Positions 56,891-64,000 of a stretch of DNA of 64,000 nt are shown here, piece by piece. The stretch's first letter is position 1. Each line of letters begins with the position of its first letter. This DNA is from Paenibacillus sambharensis (GTDB lineage Bacteria; Bacillota; Bacilli; Paenibacillales; Paenibacillaceae): positions 248,001-312,000 of the forward strand of contig NZ_QKRB01000053.1 of assembly GCF_003233845.1 (NCBI RefSeq), read 5' to 3'. Below the pieces are notes generated by a model. It was not told the DNA's origin. It searched no databases and saw nothing but the letters and a program-made list of their open reading frames with translations. The translations under genes and the position numbers were made by a program.

Positions 56891-58591
56891 TTACCAGTTG
56901 CCTGCTGCACGATCCTGTACAATCTTCGTAACAAATTCCTCATAGCCCTTGTAGTCGAGCTTCTGGAATTCTCCTACATATTCATTCCAGATGGCTTCAA
57001 ACTCGCCCGGTGCCGCCAAAATCAGGCGAGGCAGGTATTTCTTCTGCAGGTCGCTTGCCTTCTGGCCGAAGATTTGCTCCGGTGTACCCTGCCCTTTATT
57101 AATACTCCATGCAGGGAACCATGGGCGCTCATCAGGCTCCGAGAAGTAACCGGAGAACGTTTTTGCCCCGAACGCTTCAAGGATTTTCTTGTCGCCTTCC
57201 GTATAGTCTGCTGCCGCAACCTCAGGCTGATTGCCCACTGCGTATGCATTGCCGTTCGCCAGAACAGAGGCACTGCCGTAACGAGGCCAGCTGTACTCAA
57301 AATATTGGAAGCCGTAGGAACGCTTGAAATCAGGATCATTGCGGTCTCGCAGCTGCTGCTCATTCATGTAGTAACGTCCGTTCTCATCAACACTGTATGT
57401 CTCACCCTCGACGCCCCACTGAACCAGGATTTGGTTCTCTTCCTTCAACAGGTTATCGAAGTATTGAATGATCCGGACCGGATCCTTCGCACTGACCGAA
57501 ATACCGATACCGCGGTTATTGACGAATGCCGGCGGGTCAATGTACTGATCCTTGATACCCTCATCAAACACGATCGGCAGCGGCGCATAGCGCTTCTCGT
57601 CAATGCCCGCAAGCTTCAGGTTGTTCGTTGCATCGCCAACCTGCCAAGCGTAGTTAAAGTAACCCAGCACACGGCCCGATGTCAGCTTGGCCAGATACTG
57701 GTCCTTGTTCATGACGAAGGATTCGGCATCGAACAGGCCTTCCGCATTGATTTCATTCAGCTTCTTCATCCAGCGCTTCTCATGCTCCCCAGCCTGATAG
57801 ACCTTCGCTTCCTGCGTCTCCATATCGACAATGACGTCACCGTCATTCGGATATCCAGCCAAATGCATCGCCGGGTTGGACAGCGTGAAGAAATTATCCG
57901 ACACACCCGCGAACGATACGAAGCCGATTGTCTCCTTGCCGTCCACCTTAGGATACTTCTCCTTATACTGCTTGATCAGATCGAAATACTCATCCAGCGT
58001 CTTGATTTTCGGATAGTTGAATTCCTTCAGCACCGACCGCTGAATCCAGAATGCTCCTTGCCCGATGCCCGGTTCCGGAATATACCCGATGTCAGCCGAG
58101 TAGGGCAGATGATAGATCTTTCCGTCTGCTTGACGGAATTTATCCATGTATGGCCCATAAACCCGCTTAATGTTTGGCCCATGCTCTTCAATCAGTTCAT
58201 CCAGCTCTATAAATGAGCCTGCATCCAGCAGCTTATCGATTTCACCGCCCGCATCAATAATATCCGGGTAGTCTCCGCTTGCAATCATTACGCCTGACTT
58301 GGTTTTGCTGTCCCCGACCAGAAATTCCATCTTCCAGTCAACACCTGTCTGCTCCTGCAGCTTCTTACCGATGACGGTATCGCTTGCCAAAACATCCTTG
58401 CCACTTGCAAAGCTGTAATACGTATAGGTGACTGGGTCCTTGCTGCCATCATTCGATCCAGTAGCATCTGAAGTTGAGCTGCCACTATTACTTCCTGGAG
58501 GGCTATTGTCCCCTGCCCCGTTGCTGCAGCCGATCATAGTAACTGCAAGCACTGCTGCTAGCGCGGTGCCGAGCCATTTTCTCTTCCTCAT
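56891..58591 (-). CDS. lplA: Aldouronate-binding lipoprotein (LplA-like)
   Basis: ATG at 58591, about 11 nt after GAAAGGGG, gives 566 residues; an in-frame TTG at 58612 lies before the site. Signal and lipobox VTMIGC precede a Ser/Asn/Gly linker. The body matches large LplA-type family-1 binding proteins. In Paenibacillus JDR-2 the corresponding protein imports methylglucuronoxylo-oligosaccharides; gene order here supports the same role. It is first in the transport operon, with two cre-like boxes before it. Confidence 0.92.
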   Translation of the reverse strand: MRKRKWLGTALAAVLAVTMIGCSNGAGDNSPPGSNSGSSTSDATGSNDGSKDPVTYTYYSFASGKDVLASDTVIGKKLQEQTGVDWKMEFLVGDSKTKSGVMIASGDYPDIIDAGGEIDKLLDAGSFIELDELIEEHGPNIKRVYGPYMDKFRQADGKIYHLPYSADIGYIPEPGIGQGAFWIQRSVLKEFNYPKIKTLDEYFDLIKQYKEKYPKVDGKETIGFVSFAGVSDNFFTLSNPAMHLAGYPNDGDVIVDMETQEAKVYQAGEHEKRWMKKLNEINAEGLFDAESFVMNKDQYLAKLTSGRVLGYFNYAWQVGDATNNLKLAGIDEKRYAPLPIVFDEGIKDQYIDPPAFVNNRGIGISVSAKDPVRIIQYFDNLLKEENQILVQWGVEGETYSVDENGRYYMNEQQLRDRNDPDFKRSYGFQYFEYSWPRYGSASVLANGNAYAVGNQPEVAAADYTEGDKKILEAFGAKTFSGYFSEPDERPWFPAWSINKGQGTPEQIFGQKASDLQKKYLPRLILAAPGEFEAIWNEYVGEFQKLDYKGYEEFVTKIVQDRAAGNW

Positions 58592-58627
58592 CTCTTGATC
58601 TGCCCCTTTCAAAAATCGCTTCTATAA

Positions 58628-58641
58628 TGTAAGCACTTTCA
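58628..58641. promoter_or_regulatory. cre-like box 1 before lplA
   Basis: TGTAAGCACTTTCA matches cre at 13 of 14 positions, about 37 bp before the lplA start. Confidence 0.5.
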
Positions 58642-58649
58642 TTATAGAA

Positions 58650-58663
58650 TGAAAACGATTACT
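58650..58663. promoter_or_regulatory. cre-like box 2 before lplA
   Basis: TGAAAACGATTACT matches cre at 13 of 14 positions; 22 bp centre-to-centre from box 1, i.e. two helical turns. Confidence 0.55.
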
Positions 58664-58732
58664 TGATTACCCGTCAAACTTTAGCTCCTACTTTGAAAAG
58701 CATAGTTAAAACAGATCCTCCAACAAAACCCA

Positions 58733-60481
58733 TTAAGTCGGCTCCCTGAGCGGCAGCCGGATTTCAACGGTCGTTCCGCTGCCCAGCTCGCTCTCTATGC
58801 GAAAATCAAACGACTCCTTGAAGCACAGCTTAAGCCGGTAGTACGCGTTCTTCATTCCGACATGGTCACCCATCTGATCATCGCGCTGTAAGTATTCAAG
58901 CACCTCGGCCAGCTTCTTCTCCGTCATGCCGAGACCGTTGTCCCTGAGCCTGAATACCAGCATGCCTTCCGCAATGCCAATCTGCAGCGTAATCAATCCT
59001 ATACCCGGCGAGCCTTCGATCCCGTGAATGCTGGCATTCTCCACGAAGGACAGGAACACCATCTTCGGGATATGCTGTTCCCGGACCGCGTCCTCAACCG
59101 TTAGCTGATACTCCAGCTTGTCGCCAAACCGGTATTTCTGTATTTCAAGGAAGCATTCGATCAGCTCCAGCTCTTCCTGTACCGTCACCCAATCCCGGCT
59201 CCACGATATCGATTTCCGGAAAATTTTGGCCATATGGTGCACGATTTTTGCTGTCTCGGACTCCCCCTTGATCAAGCTCCTCATTCGGATTGTCTCCAGG
59301 GCGTTAAACAAAAAGTGCGGATTGATCTGGCTGTGCAGAGCGTGGAGCTGTGCCTGCCTCTGCTTGATCTCCAGGTCCTTCTTCTGAATATCTGCCACAT
59401 AGACATCATTAATCAAACTATTGATGGTCTCGGTCATCCGGTTGAAGGCAAATGTCAGCTGTCCGATTTCATCCTTGGAATCCTCCTCGGGTATCGTCTC
59501 GAAATGCTGATGCTTGACCCGCTTCATATACCGTAGAATCCGGACCAGCCGTACGTGAATCGACCTCGAGATGCCGGCGATAATCAGTGAAGGAAGCAGG
59601 AAGTTAATACAGGCCAGGTATATCACGAAGGTACCTGATTTATAGACATCCTCCAGCATAACCCGCTCGTCCATCAGACCATGCAGACTCCACCCGTTAA
59701 GGTAATTGTTATTGACATACACCTTCGTAAACTCGATGGACTTATCCGGCACCTTAACCTCCCGCAGCTCCGTGCTGCCGCTGTGCCAATCGACATCCTT
59801 ATCATTCGTATAGTAAACGGTACCATCCTGACCAGTGAAATACAGTTTCCCTTGGAAGCTTGTATTCTCAAACAGCTGGCGGATCGTGTCCATGTTCAGT
59901 TCGATTCGAATAAAGCTGGTATAGACACCTGCCTTCTTGAACTCCAGCCGCTGCATCATGCTGAATAAACCACCACTCTGAATCAGTACCGGGTGTGAAG
60001 CTGTTTTGCGGGAAAACATCTTGTACCACTCCGTGTCCTTCACAAGTGGAGTCAGCGGCTGGAATGGCCCAGAGGCCATAATAGTCGGATTATCCGTATA
60101 GATCATAGTACCGCGGATTGTCTTGTAGGCATTCTCAGATTTATTAAACACAGCCCGCAGCTGTGTGTTATAAGCCTCCACATATTCAAATTCAGATGTG
60201 AAGGTACGATCCAAATTATCATTTAAGATCGGATCAATGTAATACAGGTACGAAATGCCAGCCGCCTCGTCGATCACAGCCCTCAGCTCCCGCTGCAGCT
60301 GTTCGATTGCAATATCCGCATCGCGGGTTTTCTGGTTCTTGATATTGCTTGTCGTAACCTGATAGAAGATTACATTCGTTAGTACAATCGGGATAAATAC
60401 CGACAGCATGTACATCAGCAGCAGCTTATCCCGCAGCTTGACATGATTAAGACTGAACTTTTTAAAATTGAACCTGCCCAT
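58733..60481 (-). CDS. yesM: Sensor histidine kinase, YesM family
   Basis: The 582-residue protein has a membrane helix near 20-42, an extracellular sensor of about 240 residues, a second helix near 290-310, a HAMP region, and His_kinase LHALHSQINPHFLFNALETIR with the phosphosite His. The ATPase shows FVENASIHGIEG, FRLRDNGLGM and GSGTTVEIRLP. YesM kinases sense sugar outside and phosphorylate YesN-type regulators. It lies 24 bp after the regulator gene, as one operon. GGTGG precedes the ATG. Confidence 0.92.
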   Translation of the reverse strand: MGRFNFKKFSLNHVKLRDKLLLMYMLSVFIPIVLTNVIFYQVTTSNIKNQKTRDADIAIEQLQRELRAVIDEAAGISYLYYIDPILNDNLDRTFTSEFEYVEAYNTQLRAVFNKSENAYKTIRGTMIYTDNPTIMASGPFQPLTPLVKDTEWYKMFSRKTASHPVLIQSGGLFSMMQRLEFKKAGVYTSFIRIELNMDTIRQLFENTSFQGKLYFTGQDGTVYYTNDKDVDWHSGSTELREVKVPDKSIEFTKVYVNNNYLNGWSLHGLMDERVMLEDVYKSGTFVIYLACINFLLPSLIIAGISRSIHVRLVRILRYMKRVKHQHFETIPEEDSKDEIGQLTFAFNRMTETINSLINDVYVADIQKKDLEIKQRQAQLHALHSQINPHFLFNALETIRMRSLIKGESETAKIVHHMAKIFRKSISWSRDWVTVQEELELIECFLEIQKYRFGDKLEYQLTVEDAVREQHIPKMVFLSFVENASIHGIEGSPGIGLITLQIGIAEGMLVFRLRDNGLGMTEKKLAEVLEYLQRDDQMGDHVGMKNAYYRLKLCFKESFDFRIESELGSGTTVEIRLPLREPT

Positions 60482-60505
60482 CTGTAACCGCCACCTGTTC
60501 CTGTT

Positions 60506-62089
60506 CTAGGGTTTGCCTGTTCTGCCCCGCAGCTTATTGCGGTAGTCCGTTGGTGTCATATGCTCCAGCTTCTCGAATTGAGTGACAAAATAATCCGCAT
60601 TGGCAAAGCCTACCTTCTCGGCAATCTCGTACATGCGCAGGTCAGTCTGACGCAGCAGCTGCTTCGCTTCCTTCACCCGCAGCCCCAGAAGGAAGTCGTT
60701 GAAATATACGCCATACGTCTTTCGGAACAGCTGCCCGAGATACACCGGATTCATATAGAATATCGAGGCGATTGATTTGAGATTCAGGTTTTCCCTGTAA
60801 TTCGCTTCAATATATTTGCGGATCTTCTCGATGCCGCCCTTGGCCTGCTCCCCGCGAAGCCGCAAGATCAATCCGGCCGCTTCCGCGGCAAACGCCGTCA
60901 TCAGCTGCCTCAGCCCTTCCAGCCGAACATGTCTGCTCTGCCAGTCCAGCATAGCCGGAAGGGATTGCAGCTCGTTCTCATCTCCGTCCATCTTGCGGAT
61001 GATGTTAATCACCCCAATCACGCAGCGGGTAATGGCATTGGTGACCGCATTTGGCGCAAAACGCTGCTCCCGGAAAACCGCAAACAGCTTGTCAATGGAT
61101 GCTGTATAAGCCTTCTCGTCATTCTCCTCCAGCTGCTCCAGCAGCGAGGCATACAGCTCCTGCGCCATGTCGAAATAATACAGCGGTGTGCCCCGGACAT
61201 CGTCGATCAGGATGATATCCCTCCCATCCTCGGCAAATTCATAGGACAGCGCCTCGTTGGCGCTCTGGTAAGACTCCTTCACATCCTGAAGCCGGTTCAC
61301 CGTCTGGCCGACATACAAGGTCACAGCGGCATCCTTAACCTTGGACAATGCCCACCGAAGCGACTGATAGACAGACATGGCCGACAGGTCGCCCTGCTCA
61401 GCGGCAAGCCTGCGCAGATCCAGCAGCACGCCGTACATGCCGGGGCTCTGCTCGTACATCGGTATGCGGCTGTCAGAACGGTCCGCCAGCGGCTGCAGGG
61501 CGCATACAACATCCTTCGCCGACCATTCCGGCGCCTGATCGGGCACTGCCGGGTGCAGCTCCGCAAGCACATAGACAAACCGGGACTCCTGAGGCAGCCC
61601 GATCGCAGCTGCATACTGGCTTATATCGCGCTCCTGGCAGCTGCCGTGGAGGAGCGCCTCCATAATGGAGGCGGTTACATGACTGCCGCCAGCCAGGGTG
61701 GCGAGCTTGCGCATGCCCAAGACACTGGCTAGCTTGCGCAGCGTAGCGGTGAGCTCTTCCTCGTCAATCGGCTTCAGGATATAATCATTCACCCCGTAAC
61801 GGAGCGCCTGCTGGGCGTACTTGAAGTCGTGGTAACCGCTTACGATAATGAAAGCCGGATTCCACTGGCGCTGATTCACTACAGCCGCAATCAGGCCGAG
61901 ACCATCCAGTACAGGCATCCGGATATCGGTCACCACGAGATCCGGCTGGCATTCATCCATTAAGGCCAGCGCCTCTTCACCATTGTCCGCCTCCCCGCAT
62001 ATTTCATAGCCAAGCGCTTCCCAATCAATCAGATTCAACAGTCCTTTTCGGACAAACATCTCGTCGTCCACCAGCAGTACTTTATACAT
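60506..62089 (-). CDS. yesN: AraC-type response regulator, YesN family
   Basis: ATG at 62089 follows GGGGAGGAGAAGCC; a longer frame is less likely. The 527-residue protein has a receiver domain (LLVDDEMFVRKGL; phospho-Asp in LVVTDIRMPVLDG; Lys in YILKPIDEEEL) and a C-terminal AraC domain (LKSIASIFYMNPVYLGQLFRKTYG; YEIAEKVGFANADYFVTQFEK). It should activate the adjacent aldouronate operon when phosphorylated by YesM. Confidence 0.94.
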   Translation of the reverse strand: MYKVLLVDDEMFVRKGLLNLIDWEALGYEICGEADNGEEALALMDECQPDLVVTDIRMPVLDGLGLIAAVVNQRQWNPAFIIVSGYHDFKYAQQALRYGVNDYILKPIDEEELTATLRKLASVLGMRKLATLAGGSHVTASIMEALLHGSCQERDISQYAAAIGLPQESRFVYVLAELHPAVPDQAPEWSAKDVVCALQPLADRSDSRIPMYEQSPGMYGVLLDLRRLAAEQGDLSAMSVYQSLRWALSKVKDAAVTLYVGQTVNRLQDVKESYQSANEALSYEFAEDGRDIILIDDVRGTPLYYFDMAQELYASLLEQLEENDEKAYTASIDKLFAVFREQRFAPNAVTNAITRCVIGVINIIRKMDGDENELQSLPAMLDWQSRHVRLEGLRQLMTAFAAEAAGLILRLRGEQAKGGIEKIRKYIEANYRENLNLKSIASIFYMNPVYLGQLFRKTYGVYFNDFLLGLRVKEAKQLLRQTDLRMYEIAEKVGFANADYFVTQFEKLEHMTPTDYRNKLRGRTGKP

Positions 62090-62168
62090 GGCTTCTCCTC
62101 CCCGCTCGCCTTCATTATAAAATATGTTCGCACTGGGCACAGCACCAATAATTGGTTATTTCATGGCA

Positions 62169-62204
62169 AAGACCGCTGTCCGGCATTCAGCCGGCAACGG
62201 TCTT
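62169..62204 (-). terminator. Terminator after GH10-CBM9 gene
   Basis: aagaccgctgtccggc pairs with gccggcaacggtctt (one bulge); only a short T stretch follows. It separates the extracellular xylanase gene from yesN. Confidence 0.65.
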
Positions 62205-62227
62205 GATTTAGTCACCCACAACAGTCT

Positions 62228-64000
62228 TTAGTTAGTCAGTTGAACAGCCCCGAATTTCGCCGTACTCCGGTAGGAATCGCCTGTCGGATCATTCCAGATC
62301 CTTACGGTATCCCGTTTGCCATCCCCATCTTCATCATTGTTGACTTGAAGATCGAAGCCGATCACCCGGCATGGCTTGGAATCAGGCAGCTTGATCGCCG
62401 CCTCCACCACATAGCCGCCCTCGACAAGCTTGACTGCCGACTGAATCTGTTCCTCCGCAGCATTCCCGCCGAAGGAACGAACGTTCTGGAAGTTAATGCG
62501 GAACTGGCCATCATCCGGCTCATATTCACTGCTCTTACCGTTGTTTGCGTCGAGGAAAATTTCTACCGAGTCCTGCTCGTGTGCATTCGCGCCCGCATCG
62601 CTGAGCAGCCGGTCATTGACCTTGGCCAGCACGTATAGATAATTCTCATCCCACATGACCTTGACCTTCGCAGCAGCGCCGCCTGTTCCCTGCACCTGGA
62701 CATCCGTCGACAGCTCAGACGCTTTGCTCCACCCTTTGTCCTCAGCACCGTCAATCACAGGCTTGCCTTTGACCGCCTTATGAATCGATACAGCCTTGAC
62801 CAGCTTAAGCTCGCCGAACCGGGATGTATCCAGCTGCTGATTGCCGGTCGTATCGCTCCAGGACATTTGCGCCCCGGTCGTATCCGCATCCGTAATCCGG
62901 ATATCGAAGCCTTTGAGCCCGTTTTCCATCGCTGCGGTAATTGGGATTGAGGCTTCAAGCCGGTAGCCGCCGGAGCGCTCCTTCACATTGTAGAACACGC
63001 CGGAGACGGATTTCCTGGAACGGGGCAGCGTATAATGCTTGTCGTCCGCCTCATAAACCGCCGTTCGGCCGTTGTTATCATCCAAGAACAGCTCCACCCG
63101 GTCATTCGGATTACGCGTGCTGTCGTTCACATCCGCCAGAACATAGAGCCTCTTGGCATCCCACAACGTTTTGAACGAAGCGCTGATCGTCCCCGAACTG
63201 AGGAGGACAGCCTTCTGCGCCTGCCAGAGCAGCTCCTCCTTCTGATCCACCTTGGCGGTTCCAAAGGCGGCGTCATGGCTTTCGTAACGGGCAGGAAGTC
63301 TCGATGGATCAACGATGGCCCAGAATGCCGGCTTGGACTGCAGCTGCTCGTCGAAGAGAAGCGGCAGATCAAGACGGGCGATCGGGAAGTTTTTGAGCCA
63401 CGTGTTGTCATCTGCCATCCCCCAGAATATAACAGAGCTGATATAAGGCTTCAGCCGGATGAACTCCTGCATCAGCTCACCGTACCGGTAGCCCTGCTGC
63501 AGCAGCAGCTCCTCCGGAACCGTCTCGTATTTATCCGTATCGTTGCTGTAGACCGACACATCAAGCTCGGTAATCTGATTGTCGAGGCCCAGCTTGCCGA
63601 ACATCTCGATCGAATCCGTAATCTGCTTCAGTGATGGTGAATCAATGCGGATATGGGTCTGGTGCCCAACGCCATCGACCGGAACACCATCCGCCAGCAG
63701 CTCCTTAACCAGATTGTACAAGTCCTGCGCCTTGCGCGGGGAATGCGTATTATAGTCGTTAATGTACAGCAGCGTGCCTTCCGGCGCATACTTGCGGGCA
63801 TAGCGGAATGCTTCCTTGATATAATCTACTCCGCAGATCTGATACCACTTGCTGCTTCGCAGTCCGCTGGAATCCGAGATAACCTCATTCACGACATCAT
63901 AGGCATACACATCTGTGCCAAAATGCTCGACGACCGTCTTGATATGCGTCTCCATCCGCTTCAGCAGCAGCTCCTTGTTCGCCTGCCGCTTCACTGGATC
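62228..64000 (-). CDS. xynA1: GH10 xylanase with two CBM9-like modules, partial (5' end beyond window)
   Basis: The frame is open to the window edge and 591 codons are visible. The GH10 part shows acid/base Glu in YDVVNEVISDSS, LYINDYNTH, nucleophile Glu in NQITELDVSVYS and FWGMADDNTWL. Two CBM9-like modules follow (DAAFGTAKVDQKEEL...; GKPVIDGAEDKGWSKASEL...), both with the WDAKRLYVLADV / WDENYLYVLAKV strand. The missing N-terminus probably carries a signal and CBM22s. No SLH domain is at the C-terminus, unlike JDR-2 XynA1. It cuts glucuronoxylan outside the cell. Confidence 0.92.
   Translation of the reverse strand, partial: DPVKRQANKELLLKRMETHIKTVVEHFGTDVYAYDVVNEVISDSSGLRSSKWYQICGVDYIKEAFRYARKYAPEGTLLYINDYNTHSPRKAQDLYNLVKELLADGVPVDGVGHQTHIRIDSPSLKQITDSIEMFGKLGLDNQITELDVSVYSNDTDKYETVPEELLLQQGYRYGELMQEFIRLKPYISSVIFWGMADDNTWLKNFPIARLDLPLLFDEQLQSKPAFWAIVDPSRLPARYESHDAAFGTAKVDQKEELLWQAQKAVLLSSGTISASFKTLWDAKRLYVLADVNDSTRNPNDRVELFLDDNNGRTAVYEADDKHYTLPRSRKSVSGVFYNVKERSGGYRLEASIPITAAMENGLKGFDIRITDADTTGAQMSWSDTTGNQQLDTSRFGELKLVKAVSIHKAVKGKPVIDGAEDKGWSKASELSTDVQVQGTGGAAAKVKVMWDENYLYVLAKVNDRLLSDAGANAHEQDSVEIFLDANNGKSSEYEPDDGQFRINFQNVRSFGGNAAEEQIQSAVKLVEGGYVVEAAIKLPDSKPCRVIGFDLQVNNDEDGDGKRDTVRIWNDPTGDSYRSTAKFGAVQLTN

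Noticed and set aside
56654..58216. Plus-strand frame of 520 codons
   Set aside because: Opposite strand of lplA; no plausible domain.

Overview
The window looks like chromosome of a Paenibacillus-type, spore-forming Firmicute. The grounds are inference from gene content: multi-PAS kinases, LplA/LplB/YtcP-type sugar importers driven by YesM/YesN or large AraC regulators, PL11 rhamnogalacturonan lyases, GH10/GH67 xylan genes, a YjcZ-type microprotein, strong AGGAGG ribosome sites with frequent GTG/TTG starts, CcpA cre-like boxes, and moderately high G+C. I saw no rRNA, tRNA, CRISPR array, insertion sequence or prophage.

Left flank (1-9.4 kb, minus strand): a pectin/rhamnogalacturonan-type uptake and breakdown operon. 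A membrane-bound AraC regulator is followed by two permeases, a binding lipoprotein, a cytoplasmic FG-GAP beta-propeller (possible lyase) and a GH105 unsaturated-glycuronyl hydrolase that runs off the window. Two secreted PL11 lyases lie elsewhere (14.2-16.1 kb plus, 41.7-44.3 kb minus) and would feed it from outside.

Middle (9.6-51 kb): mostly single genes and small operons. These include a Na+/Ca2+ exchanger, a six-PAS orphan kinase, PQQ-like and beta-propeller secreted proteins, a GAF-GGDEF cyclase, a beta-helix protein, a PadR regulator with a near-perfect 32-bp operator and its alpha/beta-hydrolase, proline dehydrogenase, Pth2, two microproteins, a viroplasmin-RNase H, a cell-wall amidase, a decayed GH5 cellulase, a Sir2-MutT pair, a maltose phosphorylase-beta-phosphoglucomutase operon with two LacI-type operators, a pair of zinc-ribbon membrane proteins (TcaA/Yip1-like), and a minus-strand run holding a BtrH_N-like protein beside a small secreted Gly-rich peptide.

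Right flank (51.4-64 kb, minus strand): a glucuronoxylan system that closely follows the known Paenibacillus aldouronate-utilisation cluster. A GH10-CBM9 xylanase (partial at the edge) would cut xylan outside. YesN/YesM would sense the products. LplA-LplB-YtcP would import aldouronates. GH67 alpha-glucuronidase and a cytoplasmic GH10 would finish the job. The usual beta-xylosidase gene is not next to it.

The two importer operons share a layout: cre-like boxes at the front and a strong stem-loop just after the binding-protein gene. No fully new system is proven. The most interesting leads are the propeller/GH105 pair, the BtrH_N-like protein with its small peptide neighbour, the PL11 leader hairpins, the PadR operator and the scarred GH5 gene.
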